From Burkholderiales bacterium Ga0077544 (lineage in GTDB: Bacteria > Pseudomonadota > Gammaproteobacteria > Burkholderiales > Burkholderiaceae_D), in NCBI GenBank assembly GCA_001464355.1, contig LNEU01000015.1, positions 277,098-341,097 on the forward strand: a DNA stretch of 64,000 bases. The letters are read 5' to 3'. Positions 33,901 to 42,487 of this stretch are shown piece by piece. The notes beneath the pieces are model-generated. The model was not told the origin of the DNA. It did not search any database and saw only the letters and a program-made list of their open reading frames with translations. The position numbers were made by a program, and so were the translations under genes. Positions within the stretch are counted from its first letter, which is position 1, and every line of letters starts with the position of its first letter.

Positions 33901-35745
33901 ATGGCTATTTCAGGTATTTCACGTATTGCGCTGGTCGGTAATCCCAATTGCGGAAAAACGGCTTTATTCAATCAACTGACAGGCAGTCGGCAAAAAGTCG
34001 CGAACTATGCTGGCGTGACGGTTGAGCGCAAGGAAGGGCGCTTTACTGCGCCATCCGGCCGCGTCTTCAAACTACTCGATTTGCCTGGCGCATACAGTTT
34101 GGAGGCAACTAGTCCGGATGAAGTGGTCACGCGCGATATTTGCCTCGGACGTATTCCAGGCGAAGATTTGCCTGAGCTGATCGTCTGCGTTGCCGATGCC
34201 ACCAATCTGCGTTTGCATTTGCGTTTTGTGCTGGAAGTGAAACGACTTGGACGTCCGATGGTACTCGCGCTGAACATGATGGATGCGGCACGCAAGCGCG
34301 GTATCACCATCGATCGGGAAGAATTGCAGCGCCAACTCGGCATGGATGTGATCGAAACCGTCGCGATCAAACATGACGGTGCAAAAAATCTTGTCGCGCA
34401 TATCGATCAGATGCAGGTAACGACACCCGAAACAGTTACCTACGAGAGTGACGCCGATCTGCATACGCATGTGCGGCAGATACTTGCTTCCGCAGTGACG
34501 ATGCCGCGTACCACTGCAGCGGTCGACGATGCAATCGATCGCTGGGCTTTGCACCCTGTATTCGGCTTGATGATTCTGGCTGCAGTGATGTTCTTTATCT
34601 TCCAGGCGGTTTTCTCCTGGGCAGAGCCGCTGATGGACGGTATTACCGAGGGTGTGACCGTTACCGGAGAGTGGTTTGCTTCGACTTTGCCGGATGGCTT
34701 GCTGCGCAGTTTGATTGTCGATGGCTTGTTTGCCGGCTTGGGTGCAGTGCTGGTGTTTCTGCCGCAAATTTTGATCCTGTTTTTGTTCATTCTGGTGCTG
34801 GAAGAATCCGGCTACCTACCGCGTGCCGCCTTTCTGCTGGATCGGATGATGTTCAAGGCCGGTTTGACGGGCCGTTCTTTCATTCCCTTGCTGTCCAGTT
34901 TTGCCTGTGCCATTCCCGGCGTCATGGCCACACGCAGCATCCAGGATCCGCGTGATCGTCTGACCACTATTCTGGTCGCGCCGCTGATGACCTGTTCGGC
35001 TCGGTTGCCGGTGTACACATTGCTGATTGCAGCGTTTATTCCCAACACGACGGTATGGAATCTCTTCAATCTGCAAGGCATCGTTCTATTCGTGCTGTAT
35101 GTGGCTGGCGTGACCAGTGCGCTGGCAGTAGCGTGGTTTATCAAGCGCATGCGCAAGGATAAAAGCGAACATGCATTGTTGATGGAGTTACCATCCTATC
35201 GCTTGCCTAACCCGCGCAATATTGCGATCGGTTTGTGGGAGCGCGCCTATATTTTCCTGCGTCGCGTGACCACCATCATTCTTTCGCTGACCGTGCTGCT
35301 GTGGTTTTTGTCGACTTTCCCATCACCGCCTGAAGGCGCAACGATGCCGGCGATTGATTACAGTCTGGCCGGCATGCTTGGACGATTTATCGAACCCGTA
35401 TTTGCTCCTATTGGATTCAACTGGCAAATCTGTATTGCCTTGATTCCGGGTCTGGCTGCACGGGAAGTTGCGGTTGCCGCGTTAGGGACCGTCTATGCGA
35501 TGTCCGGCAGTGAAGAAGCTGTCGCCGCGCAACTCGGTCCTGTGATTGCCGCACAATGGTCGCTGGCGACTGCGCTGGCTTTGCTGGCCTGGTATGTATT
35601 CGCTCCACAATGCCTGTCGACGCTGGCAGTGATACGTCGTGAAACGAATTCCTGGCGCGTGGTGGCAATTTCGACCACTTATCTATTTGGTCTGGCGTAT
35701 CTGGCGGCATTTTTGACGTACCACATTACCAAGGCACTCTCATGA
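33901..35745 (+). CDS. feoB: Ferrous iron transporter B
   Basis: The GTP-dependent Fe(II) permease of the inner membrane, 614 residues, shorter than E. coli FeoB (about 770). The N-terminal G domain has GNPNCGKT (13-20), the DLPGAYS G3 motif and NMMD as G4; a helical GDI-like segment follows to about residue 195. The membrane part contains two Gate motifs, including the conserved Cys in LLSSFACAIPGVMATR and the second in LIPGLAAREVAVAALG. The stop overlaps the next ATG by four bases, so a third gene is translationally coupled. Confidence 0.95.
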   Translation: MAISGISRIALVGNPNCGKTALFNQLTGSRQKVANYAGVTVERKEGRFTAPSGRVFKLLDLPGAYSLEATSPDEVVTRDICLGRIPGEDLPELIVCVADATNLRLHLRFVLEVKRLGRPMVLALNMMDAARKRGITIDREELQRQLGMDVIETVAIKHDGAKNLVAHIDQMQVTTPETVTYESDADLHTHVRQILASAVTMPRTTAAVDDAIDRWALHPVFGLMILAAVMFFIFQAVFSWAEPLMDGITEGVTVTGEWFASTLPDGLLRSLIVDGLFAGLGAVLVFLPQILILFLFILVLEESGYLPRAAFLLDRMMFKAGLTGRSFIPLLSSFACAIPGVMATRSIQDPRDRLTTILVAPLMTCSARLPVYTLLIAAFIPNTTVWNLFNLQGIVLFVLYVAGVTSALAVAWFIKRMRKDKSEHALLMELPSYRLPNPRNIAIGLWERAYIFLRRVTTIILSLTVLLWFLSTFPSPPEGATMPAIDYSLAGMLGRFIEPVFAPIGFNWQICIALIPGLAAREVAVAALGTVYAMSGSEEAVAAQLGPVIAAQWSLATALALLAWYVFAPQCLSTLAVIRRETNSWRVVAISTTYLFGLAYLAAFLTYHITKALS

Positions 35746-36074
35746 GCATGTACGGATTTGTACAGAATACGATTATCGGCTTTGTTGTGTTGATGAGTGC
35801 TCTATACGTTCTGCGCAAGCTGATGCCGAAGTGGGTACGCGGTAGACAGTTGGCTTTGTCGACCATGCTGAGCCAGCCGTCACATTCAATGCTGGTACGC
35901 AAGTTGGGCAACTTCATGATGCCGAATGACGCGTTGGGTGGAGGTTGCGGTAGTGGTTGCAGCAGTTGTTCCAGCTGTGCCTCCAATTCTTCTGCTGAGA
36001 CACAAGAGTTCTCAGGGAAAAATGAGGTCGCGGTGGACGAAATCAAGCCGTTGGAGTTTCAACGTCATATCTGA
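35742..36074 (+). CDS. Feo-operon Cys-rich membrane protein (FeoC position)
   Basis: A protein of 110 residues with one membrane helix (about 8-26), a basic stretch after it, then a glycine/serine/cysteine cluster with Cys69, 73, 76 and 79 (C-x3-C-x2-C-x2-C), and an acidic tail. It overlaps feoB by 4 bases (ATGA), so it belongs to the operon. It is not homologous to the winged-helix FeoC by eye; it resembles the short FeoB-associated Cys-rich membrane proteins of other bacteria. The cysteines could bind Fe(II) or a cluster at the cytoplasmic mouth of FeoB. Function is inferred from position only. Confidence 0.75.
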   Translation: MSMYGFVQNTIIGFVVLMSALYVLRKLMPKWVRGRQLALSTMLSQPSHSMLVRKLGNFMMPNDALGGGCGSGCSSCSSCASNSSAETQEFSGKNEVAVDEIKPLEFQRHI

Positions 36075-36172
36075 GTCAAGAAGGCAATTGAGTCAAGGCA
36101 ACTCAGCATTCATTCAGCAATCATGCCCTTGAGCTGAAATGAAATAGCGCAGTATGAACAGCAAGCCCGCAG

Positions 36173-36997
36173 TTATTTGATATTCAAGCCAGCCATGACT
36201 GGCTGTTGACGTTCGGTCATCAGGAAGTGATGCAGGCTGACTGCATCGGCCGTACGATTTGCGCTGGCACGTGCATTCAATAGCACCATGATGGCATCGC
36301 GACCGGCGGTACGCACGCGCATGATAATGCAACGCCCGGCTTCTTGCGTATAACCGGTTTTGGAAAGCGAGATCGTCCAGTTCTTGTCGCTTACCAGCTT
36401 GTTGGTGTTGTGATAGTGACGCGCTGAACCGCCTACTTCAATCATGTCGCCCGATACAGTCGTAATTCTTTCGATTTCAGGATAGCGGGAAGCGGCCATT
36501 GCCAGTTTGGCCAGATCGCTTGCAGTCGAGGTATTGAACGGCGAGAGCCCGGTCGGCTCTTCGATATTGGTACGACGCAAAGACAATGCATGTGCCTTGT
36601 TGCGCGCTGCCACTTTAAAATATTCCGTGCCGCCTGGATAGGTGCGCGCCAGCGCATGGGCCGCACGATTGTCCGAGGACATCAATGCCAGTTCCAGCAA
36701 TCTCAGGCGCGACAGGACGGCCCCGACCGGGACCCTCGAAGAGCTGAATTTGAGCACGTCGACATCGTCATCGGTGATCGCGATTTGCTCATGCATATCC
36801 AGACGCGCGTCGAGTATAACCATCGCTGTCATTAACTTGGTCAGCGATGCGATAGGCACGATATCGCTGGCGTTTTTCTCAAATAACACCTTGCCTGTAG
36901 CTTCATCAATCACGATGGCATGCTTGGAACCCAGGGACATGGCTGAGGTTGATGCCGCAAGTGTACAAAGTGCAGCAAAGAGAAAAGACTTGATCAT
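36173..36997 (-). CDS. pbpG: D-alanyl-D-alanine endopeptidase, PBP7 family
   Basis: A low-molecular-mass penicillin-binding protein of 274 residues that cleaves D-Ala-meso-DAP cross-links in peptidoglycan. The start at 36997 gives a signal peptide (MIKSFLFAALCTLAASTSAM); 12 further upstream codons are open. All three active-site motifs are there: SLTK with Ser51 and Lys54, SDN at 108-110, and KTG at 213-215. There is no C-terminal amphipathic anchor, unlike PBP5, so it should be soluble in the periplasm. It is convergent with the feo operon. Confidence 0.88.
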   Translation of the reverse strand: MIKSFLFAALCTLAASTSAMSLGSKHAIVIDEATGKVLFEKNASDIVPIASLTKLMTAMVILDARLDMHEQIAITDDDVDVLKFSSSRVPVGAVLSRLRLLELALMSSDNRAAHALARTYPGGTEYFKVAARNKAHALSLRRTNIEEPTGLSPFNTSTASDLAKLAMAASRYPEIERITTVSGDMIEVGGSARHYHNTNKLVSDKNWTISLSKTGYTQEAGRCIIMRVRTAGRDAIMVLLNARASANRTADAVSLHHFLMTERQQPVMAGLNIK

Positions 36998-37278
36998 ATG
37001 TGCTCGAAGAATGATTGCATCTGCGCCGATCATAGCGTCGTTTGCAGAAGATGTATGTGGTTATCGTGTTGCCGCAGCAATATATTTTGTAACCGATGCA
37101 AATTGATCAAGGTGTGGACTGACAAGATATAAACCGAGTCAGGCTGAGAGGCAGAATCGACAGGCGCAGCAAGACCATGAAATCGGGTATGCGTCACGCA
37201 ATCCTAGAGTCGGAAAAGTGGCTTGTTTCCAAGGGATGATTTGGACGACGCACATGATTTTGCGTCGTCCCACTGCGC

Positions 37279-37524
37279 TCAAGAAGCGTCAGGTTTGACT
37301 GGCAGGTTAGGGTCGAGTGTGCGTGCGACTGCGGCGAACATTTCAGATGCTGCTGTAAATTTATTGCGTTCGAGGTATTCAGATTCGCGCATCAGATGGA
37401 CGGCGAGGGCGGTATCGTTAGTCGTGATGCCCTTCAGGCTGCGGCCCAGGTGACGGCAGAATGAAGCAACTTCACTTTTTGTAACGGTTTCTACTGGTGC
37501 TGCGCTGGTGTTCGTGTCGCTCAT
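37279..37524 (-). CDS. Small hypothetical protein
   Basis: A cytoplasmic-looking protein of 81 residues with an AAGGAAG ribosome-binding site. It is largely helical by composition, with a conserved-looking HLMRESEYLERNKFTAASEMFAAVARTL stretch and a short disordered N-terminus rich in Thr and Ala. No signal peptide, cysteine cluster or known domain is visible. Coding quality and the ribosome-binding site make it a likely true gene; function unknown. Confidence 0.65.
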   Translation of the reverse strand: MSDTNTSAAPVETVTKSEVASFCRHLGRSLKGITTNDTALAVHLMRESEYLERNKFTAASEMFAAVARTLDPNLPVKPDAS

Positions 37525-37905
37525 TGAAGCTTCCTTTTTTCATTCAGTGGCTGAAGGCGAAATGATAGCGAACATGGCATAAATTGTCTTCTGCGCGCAC
37601 AGTTTAAATTCTTGCATTAATGAAGGCTTCGTAGAGTTTTCTCCTCGCTCAGCCGTCCAATTTATGACAAATCACTTTAATTTATTAGTTTAAATATATG
37701 ATTTATTTGTAATAAAATATTTTTTATTGAAGTTTTTTGTCAAGATGATTTGTAATGAATAGCACGATGGAAAAAGAGATTTCTGTTTGTTGCGCACAGA
37801 TTGGATGCACAAACCATGGCATGAATATTGAACGTTATCCGTTTGCCTATGCCCAATCGTGTTGTGATTCATTGCCAACATTCAACAAGTCCACAAAGGA
37901 GTCTG
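37525..37905. other. AT-rich upstream region of opgD
   Basis: No gene is convincing here; the short frames on both strands lack ribosome-binding sites. Bases 37670-37760 are unusually AT-rich, with runs such as AATAAAATATTTTTTATTG, which suggests bent promoter DNA between the divergent small gene and opgD. No palindromic operator stands out. Confidence 0.45.
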
Positions 37906-39492
37906 ATGCAACGTCGTGACCTACTCAAAGCATCCGCCGCGCTCGCGCTGGCCGGATTTTCTGCCCCGTCCTTGTACGCTGCGGGTAATGCTCCTGCCAA
38001 ACTCAAAACGCTAGGCAAGTCGGAGTTCTTCGATTACGCATTCCTGAAAGGCCGTGCGCGCGATATGGCTGGCAAGCCATATCAGCAAACCGTGGATAAG
38101 GTACCTGCCAAGGTCAAGGCGCTCGATTGGGATCAATATCAGTCGATAGGCTATCGCGATGATCACGCCTTATGGGGCAAGGACAAATTGCGCTTTCAAA
38201 CCAAGTTTTTCCACCTCGGCATGTACGCGACGCAGTCCGTGAAGATACATGAGCTGGAAGATGGCAAGGCGCGCGAGCTGGCCTACGATCCGGAGATGTT
38301 CAATTACGGCAAAAGCGGCTTGAAGGGCGCTGACTTGCCGAAGGATCTGGGCTTTGCCGGTTTTCGCGTCAATTTTCATACGGATCTTGTGCGCGATATT
38401 GCCGCGTTTCTGGGCGCCAGCTATTTCCGCGCAGTCGGCGGCGATTGGCAATACGGCTTGTCGGCGCGTGGACTGGCGATCGATTGCGGGATGGCGCGAC
38501 CGGAAGAATTTCCGCGCTTCACCGAATTCTGGCTGGAGCGTCCGGTCAAGCAGTCGAGCAAGCTGGTGGTGTATGCCTTGCTCGATTCGCCTAGCGTGGC
38601 TGGTGCCTATCGCTTCGAAATCATGCCAGGCGCCACCATGTTGATGGATATCGACGTCGCGCTGTATCCGCGCAAGGCGATCGAACGCATGGGTATCGCA
38701 CCGTTGACGAGCATGTTCCTGACAGCGGAAAACGACAGGCGCATCGGTAATGACTGGCGTACCGAGATTCATGATTCCGATGGCTTGTCGATGTGGTCAG
38801 GCAACGGTGAATGGATCTGGCGACCTTTGGTTAATCCTGAAAACCTGCGTTTCAATGCCTATGCCGATCAAAGCCCGCGCGGCTTTGGCTTGATGCAGCG
38901 CGATCGCAACTTCGATCACTATCAAGATGATGGTGTGTTCTATGATCGCCGACCCAGCCTGTGGGTAGAACCCAAGTCGGGCTGGGGTAAAGGCTCGGTT
39001 CAATTGGTGGAAATTCCTACGGTGGATGAAACTTTCGACAACATTGTCGCCTTCTGGAATCCGGAAGCGATACCCCAACCCGGGCAGGAACTACTGTTCG
39101 GCTACAAGCTGCACTGGGGCGCGAGGATGCCAGTCAACCCGCAAGCGGCAACCGTGGTGGCTACGCGCACCGGTATTGGCGGTGTGATAGGCAAGCAGCG
39201 CACGTATTTTTCGTGGCGCTTTGCGGTCGACTTTAGTGGGGGGGATTTGGCATTGCTGGGACGCGCAACCAAGGTCGAAGCCGTGGTGACGGCCAGCAAA
39301 GGATCGGTGGAAATTGTATCGGCGCGTCCGCTGGACGATATCAAAGGCTATCGCGGCATGTTCGATTTGAAGATCAGTGACGACATTCAGGGGCCCATCG
39401 ATTTGCGCCTGTATCTGACCGCAGATGGACAAACCTTGTCGGAAACCTGGTTGTATCAATGGACGCCGCCAGTCAAACGCAGCTTTCAGTAA
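37906..39492 (+). CDS. opgD: Glucan biosynthesis protein D
   Basis: OpgD acts in the periplasm on osmoregulated periplasmic glucans, trimming or shaping the beta-glucan backbone. The start at 37906 follows AAAGGAG; the 26 upstream codons that are open are not supported. Residues 1-26 form a twin-arginine signal (QRRDLLKASAALALAGF) with cleavage after LYAA, as in E. coli OpgD. The 528-residue protein matches family length, with conserved stretches FRVNFHTDLVRDIAAFLGASYFRAVG and QRDRNFDHYQDDGVFYDRRPS. No opgH or opgG gene lies nearby, which is not unusual for the D paralogue. Confidence 0.93.
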   Translation: MQRRDLLKASAALALAGFSAPSLYAAGNAPAKLKTLGKSEFFDYAFLKGRARDMAGKPYQQTVDKVPAKVKALDWDQYQSIGYRDDHALWGKDKLRFQTKFFHLGMYATQSVKIHELEDGKARELAYDPEMFNYGKSGLKGADLPKDLGFAGFRVNFHTDLVRDIAAFLGASYFRAVGGDWQYGLSARGLAIDCGMARPEEFPRFTEFWLERPVKQSSKLVVYALLDSPSVAGAYRFEIMPGATMLMDIDVALYPRKAIERMGIAPLTSMFLTAENDRRIGNDWRTEIHDSDGLSMWSGNGEWIWRPLVNPENLRFNAYADQSPRGFGLMQRDRNFDHYQDDGVFYDRRPSLWVEPKSGWGKGSVQLVEIPTVDETFDNIVAFWNPEAIPQPGQELLFGYKLHWGARMPVNPQAATVVATRTGIGGVIGKQRTYFSWRFAVDFSGGDLALLGRATKVEAVVTASKGSVEIVSARPLDDIKGYRGMFDLKISDDIQGPIDLRLYLTADGQTLSETWLYQWTPPVKRSFQ

Positions 39493-39501
39493 ACCGGCGA
39501 T

Positions 39502-39540
39502 GCGCCTGTCTCCCCCGCTGTTGCTGAGCGAGGCAGGCGC
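39502..39540 (+). terminator. Hairpin after opgD
   Basis: GCGCCTG and CAGGCGC pair at a distance, with inner complementary words (CGCT/AGCG) that close the loop, giving a long GC-rich stem directly after the opgD stop. It is followed by TGCAATATTTATTT, only moderately T-rich. Confidence 0.5.
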
Positions 39541-39720
39541 TGCAATATTTATTTGAATGCTTGTTTGAATGTTCCAGGCTGGGTGCGATTGCATTCATGC
39601 TTATGGCAAGCTTTATTCTGGCGCGGGATTTTCAGGCTCGCATCCCAAACATGGCCGAAATTTGGCCGTCGTGCATCCCCGGCCGTTTTCAATTTTGGAT
39701 GAAAAAGGTAAGATGGCGGC

Positions 39721-40398
39721 ATGATTGATCCTTCTCTGATGGGCCGGCTTTCCTTTACGCCGACAGCTCCTACCAAACCACCGTTGCAGCCTGGTCGCCA
39801 TTCTCTCGGAATAGCCGAAGAACGTGATGCCATTCTGTATGTTCCCACCGGGCTTGAAGAAGAAGTTGCCGTGCCTTTGCTGGTCTTGTTCCACGGCGGT
39901 GGCGGCAGCGCAGAAAAAGTAATGCCCTTCCTCGAGCAGCATGCAGAGCGCAATCAGTTTCTGTTGCTGGTGCCGCAATCGATTTATCCGACTTGGGATA
40001 TTGTCATAGGCGGCAACGGTCCCGATCTGCAACGCCTGAATCAGGCCTTGACTGAAGTGTCGGCACATTACTTTATCGATCCCGATCATTTTGGCTTTGC
40101 CGGGTTTTCGGATGGTGGAAGTTATTCCTTGTCGAATGGCATCACCAATGGCGATCTGATTACCCACGTGATCGTGTTTTCCGGCGGCTTCATGTCGGTC
40201 TTTATGCAGGAAGGTGCGCCCAGGATATTCATCGCGCATGGCTTATCGGATGAGCAATTGCCGATTGAAACCAGTGGCCGCCCGCATGCCGAGAAATTGA
40301 AGGCGGCAGGCTACGACGTGACGTATCTGGAGTTCGAAGGCAATCACTCGATACAGCCGCCCATCGTCGAATTGGCAGTACAGTTTTTCCTGAAGTAA
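39721..40398 (+). CDS. Alpha/beta hydrolase, phospholipase/carboxylesterase type
   Basis: A cytoplasmic serine hydrolase of 225 residues. LVLFHGGGGSAEK near residue 53 forms the oxyanion region, GFSDGG near 124 is the nucleophile elbow with the catalytic Ser, and the Asp (LSDEQLP) and His (GNHSIQP) complete the triad. It resembles poly-hydroxybutyrate-depolymerase-like and YpfH/YtpA-type esterases. Substrate unknown. No obvious partner gene; it lies directly upstream of the copper cluster but is separated by about 90 bp. Confidence 0.82.
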   Translation: MIDPSLMGRLSFTPTAPTKPPLQPGRHSLGIAEERDAILYVPTGLEEEVAVPLLVLFHGGGGSAEKVMPFLEQHAERNQFLLLVPQSIYPTWDIVIGGNGPDLQRLNQALTEVSAHYFIDPDHFGFAGFSDGGSYSLSNGITNGDLITHVIVFSGGFMSVFMQEGAPRIFIAHGLSDEQLPIETSGRPHAEKLKAAGYDVTYLEFEGNHSIQPPIVELAVQFFLK

Positions 40399-40489
40399 AC
40401 TGGAAGTAATACAGAAAGCTCGCCGCGGCGACCTATCGTTGCGGCTGATTCAGCCAAACAGGACGGCATACATGCCGTGCTACACTTTG

Positions 40490-40933
40490 ATGATGAACCG
40501 ATTTTTCAAGACTGCGATGTTGTGGCTGCTTGCGCTGGCTTTGCCAGTGCAGGGTTTTGCTGCAGTCACGCAATCGTCTTGTGCGCCGCAGATGCAGCAT
40601 GTGATTGCGGTGGCAGAGGCTGTAGAAAATTCGGCACATTCACATCATTCAATCAGCGTTGATAATGTCGAATATACGCATCATCAAATGACCGTGCAGG
40701 TTAACGATGCCAATACGTTAGCGGATCAACAGACCGATCAAACACAGTCACACGCAAGCGTAAAATGCAGCGCCTGTGCAGTATGCTGCATCGGCATTGC
40801 GATGTTGCCAGGCATACTTGAACTGCCGGTTTTCCCCCTCGTCTCATCACCAGTTGTTTCTTCGCCATCTTCTTCCTTCTTCGGTTTTATCCCTGACGGG
40901 ATAAAGCGCCCACCCAAGCCTTCTCTCGTTTAA
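40490..40933 (+). CDS. Secreted His/Cys-containing protein, CopL/DUF2946-like
   Basis: A protein of about 147 residues from the double ATG at 40490/40493. A signal peptide ends at about GFAA. The mature part is His-rich (NSAHSHHS, YTHHQM) with a late CSACAVCC cluster followed by a hydrophobic segment and a C-terminal RPPKPSLV tail. This pattern is like CopL and DUF2946 proteins found at the start of copper operons, which are thought to bind or sense periplasmic copper. Placement at the head of the copper cluster supports that. Family membership is by pattern only. Confidence 0.6.
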   Translation: MMNRFFKTAMLWLLALALPVQGFAAVTQSSCAPQMQHVIAVAEAVENSAHSHHSISVDNVEYTHHQMTVQVNDANTLADQQTDQTQSHASVKCSACAVCCIGIAMLPGILELPVFPLVSSPVVSSPSSSFFGFIPDGIKRPPKPSLV

Positions 40934-41049
40934 ATCAAGGTAATCAATCCGCTTGAACGGCATCAATGTTCAAGCTGCGGTTCAAGCCGCGATTGATGTG
41001 CGCACGCATGTCGTGCGCCGATTCCCATCATTTATTAAACGAGAATTTC

Positions 41050-42474
41050 ATGAAAATTCTATTGCATTCGCCATTTCGGTCGGCCGCCATAGCGTTGGCC
41101 ACGCTTGTCTTGCTGTCTGGTTGCGCCAGCTTTTCCACAGATGGCGGCATGGCCGAGGTTGCCGCACTGACCCGCGAGCGCACCGGCCAGATTCCACAAA
41201 GCGTACGTAGCGATAGTGAGCGCAGCAGTCTGGATAAAACGGTACGGGATCTACTGGAGCAACCGCTCAGCGCAGACAGCGCGGTACAGATTGCCTTGAT
41301 CAATAACCCCGGTCTGCAAGCAAAGCTGGCCGAACTGGGGATTGCCGAAGCCGATCTGGTACAGGCTGGCCGCATGCGCAATCCCGGGTTTTCATTCGGT
41401 CGCCTGAGCGGCGGCGGTACTGTCGAGATTGACCGCAGCGTGATGTTCGACCTGGTCGGTTTGTTGACTATCCCGATGCGCAGCAAGATAGAGAGCGGTC
41501 GCTTCGAACAGGCAAAACTGCAGGCCGCAAGCGATGCCGTCACTGTGGCTGGCGAAACGCGTCGTGCATATTTCAATGCGGTTGCCGCACAACAGACCCT
41601 GCTCTTTATGGCTCAGGCAAAAGAAGCGGCCGAAGCCGGGGCCGAACTCGCGCAAGGCATGCTGAAAGTCGGTAACTGGAACAAGCTGGATGCGGCGCGC
41701 GAGCAAATGGCTTATGCGGATACGCTCGCGCAGCATGCACGCATTAGGCAATATGCGCTCGGTACGCGTGAACAATTAACGCGCATGCTGGGCTTGCTGC
41801 GAACGGATGATGCGTTTGTCTTGCCTGCTACATTGCCGGACTTACCAAAAGTACCAAAAGAGCGTGACAAGCTTGAAGCGCAGGCGATGCAACAAAGGTT
41901 GGATGTACAAATGGCCAAACGTGATGCCGAAGCCACCGCCAGTGCGCTCGGCCTGACCAGGGCTACGCGTTTCATCAACGTGCTCGACGCCGGTTACATC
42001 AATAAAAGCGAAAACGGTAGTCCGCGCAGCAATGGCTATGAGATCAGTCTGGAACTACCGATCTTTGACTGGGGCACGGCTAAAACGGGCAGGGCAGAAG
42101 CACTCTATATGCAGGCGCTGCATCGAACTGCCGAGACCGCCGTGCGTGCGCAATCTGAGGTGCGCGAACGCTACGCCGCTTATCGCACAGCCTATGATCT
42201 TTCTCTGCATTACCGCGATGAAGTGGTCCCGCTGCGCAAGCAGATTTCGGAAGAAATGCTGCTGCGCTACAACGGCATGCTGGCCAGCGTATTCGACCTG
42301 CTGGCTGATGCACGCGTACAGATCAACGCAGTCAATGCCGCGATCACCGCGCAACGTGATTACTGGCTGGCAGAGACCGATTTGCAGTTGGCTATCAACG
42401 GCAGCGGTGCAGCGCAAGCATCTGCTGCGTTCGCCAATGCCGTATCCGCGTCATCGACAGCAGAAGAACACTGA
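41050..42474 (+). CDS. TolC-family outer-membrane lipoprotein (CusC-like)
   Basis: An outer-membrane efflux-type protein of 474 residues. The ATG at 41050 starts a lipoprotein signal with lipobox LLSGC (near residues 19-23); an upstream in-frame extension is not supported. Two TolC-type repeat halves follow, with coiled-coil segments such as AKLAELGIAEADLVQAGRMRNPGF and TAETAVRAQSEVRERYAAYR. In copper systems such proteins pair with RND pumps, but no RND or membrane-fusion gene is present in the window. It is 13 bases before the multicopper oxidase gene, so they share a transcript. Confidence 0.87.
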   Translation: MKILLHSPFRSAAIALATLVLLSGCASFSTDGGMAEVAALTRERTGQIPQSVRSDSERSSLDKTVRDLLEQPLSADSAVQIALINNPGLQAKLAELGIAEADLVQAGRMRNPGFSFGRLSGGGTVEIDRSVMFDLVGLLTIPMRSKIESGRFEQAKLQAASDAVTVAGETRRAYFNAVAAQQTLLFMAQAKEAAEAGAELAQGMLKVGNWNKLDAAREQMAYADTLAQHARIRQYALGTREQLTRMLGLLRTDDAFVLPATLPDLPKVPKERDKLEAQAMQQRLDVQMAKRDAEATASALGLTRATRFINVLDAGYINKSENGSPRSNGYEISLELPIFDWGTAKTGRAEALYMQALHRTAETAVRAQSEVRERYAAYRTAYDLSLHYRDEVVPLRKQISEEMLLRYNGMLASVFDLLADARVQINAVNAAITAQRDYWLAETDLQLAINGSGAAQASAAFANAVSASSTAEEH

Positions 42475-42487
42475 GAAGGAATAGAAA

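Noticed and set aside
40399..40489. CueR-type or CopR box before the copper cluster
   Set aside because: Only a short CGCCGCGGCG palindrome was found; it does not match known copper operators well enough to report as a feature.
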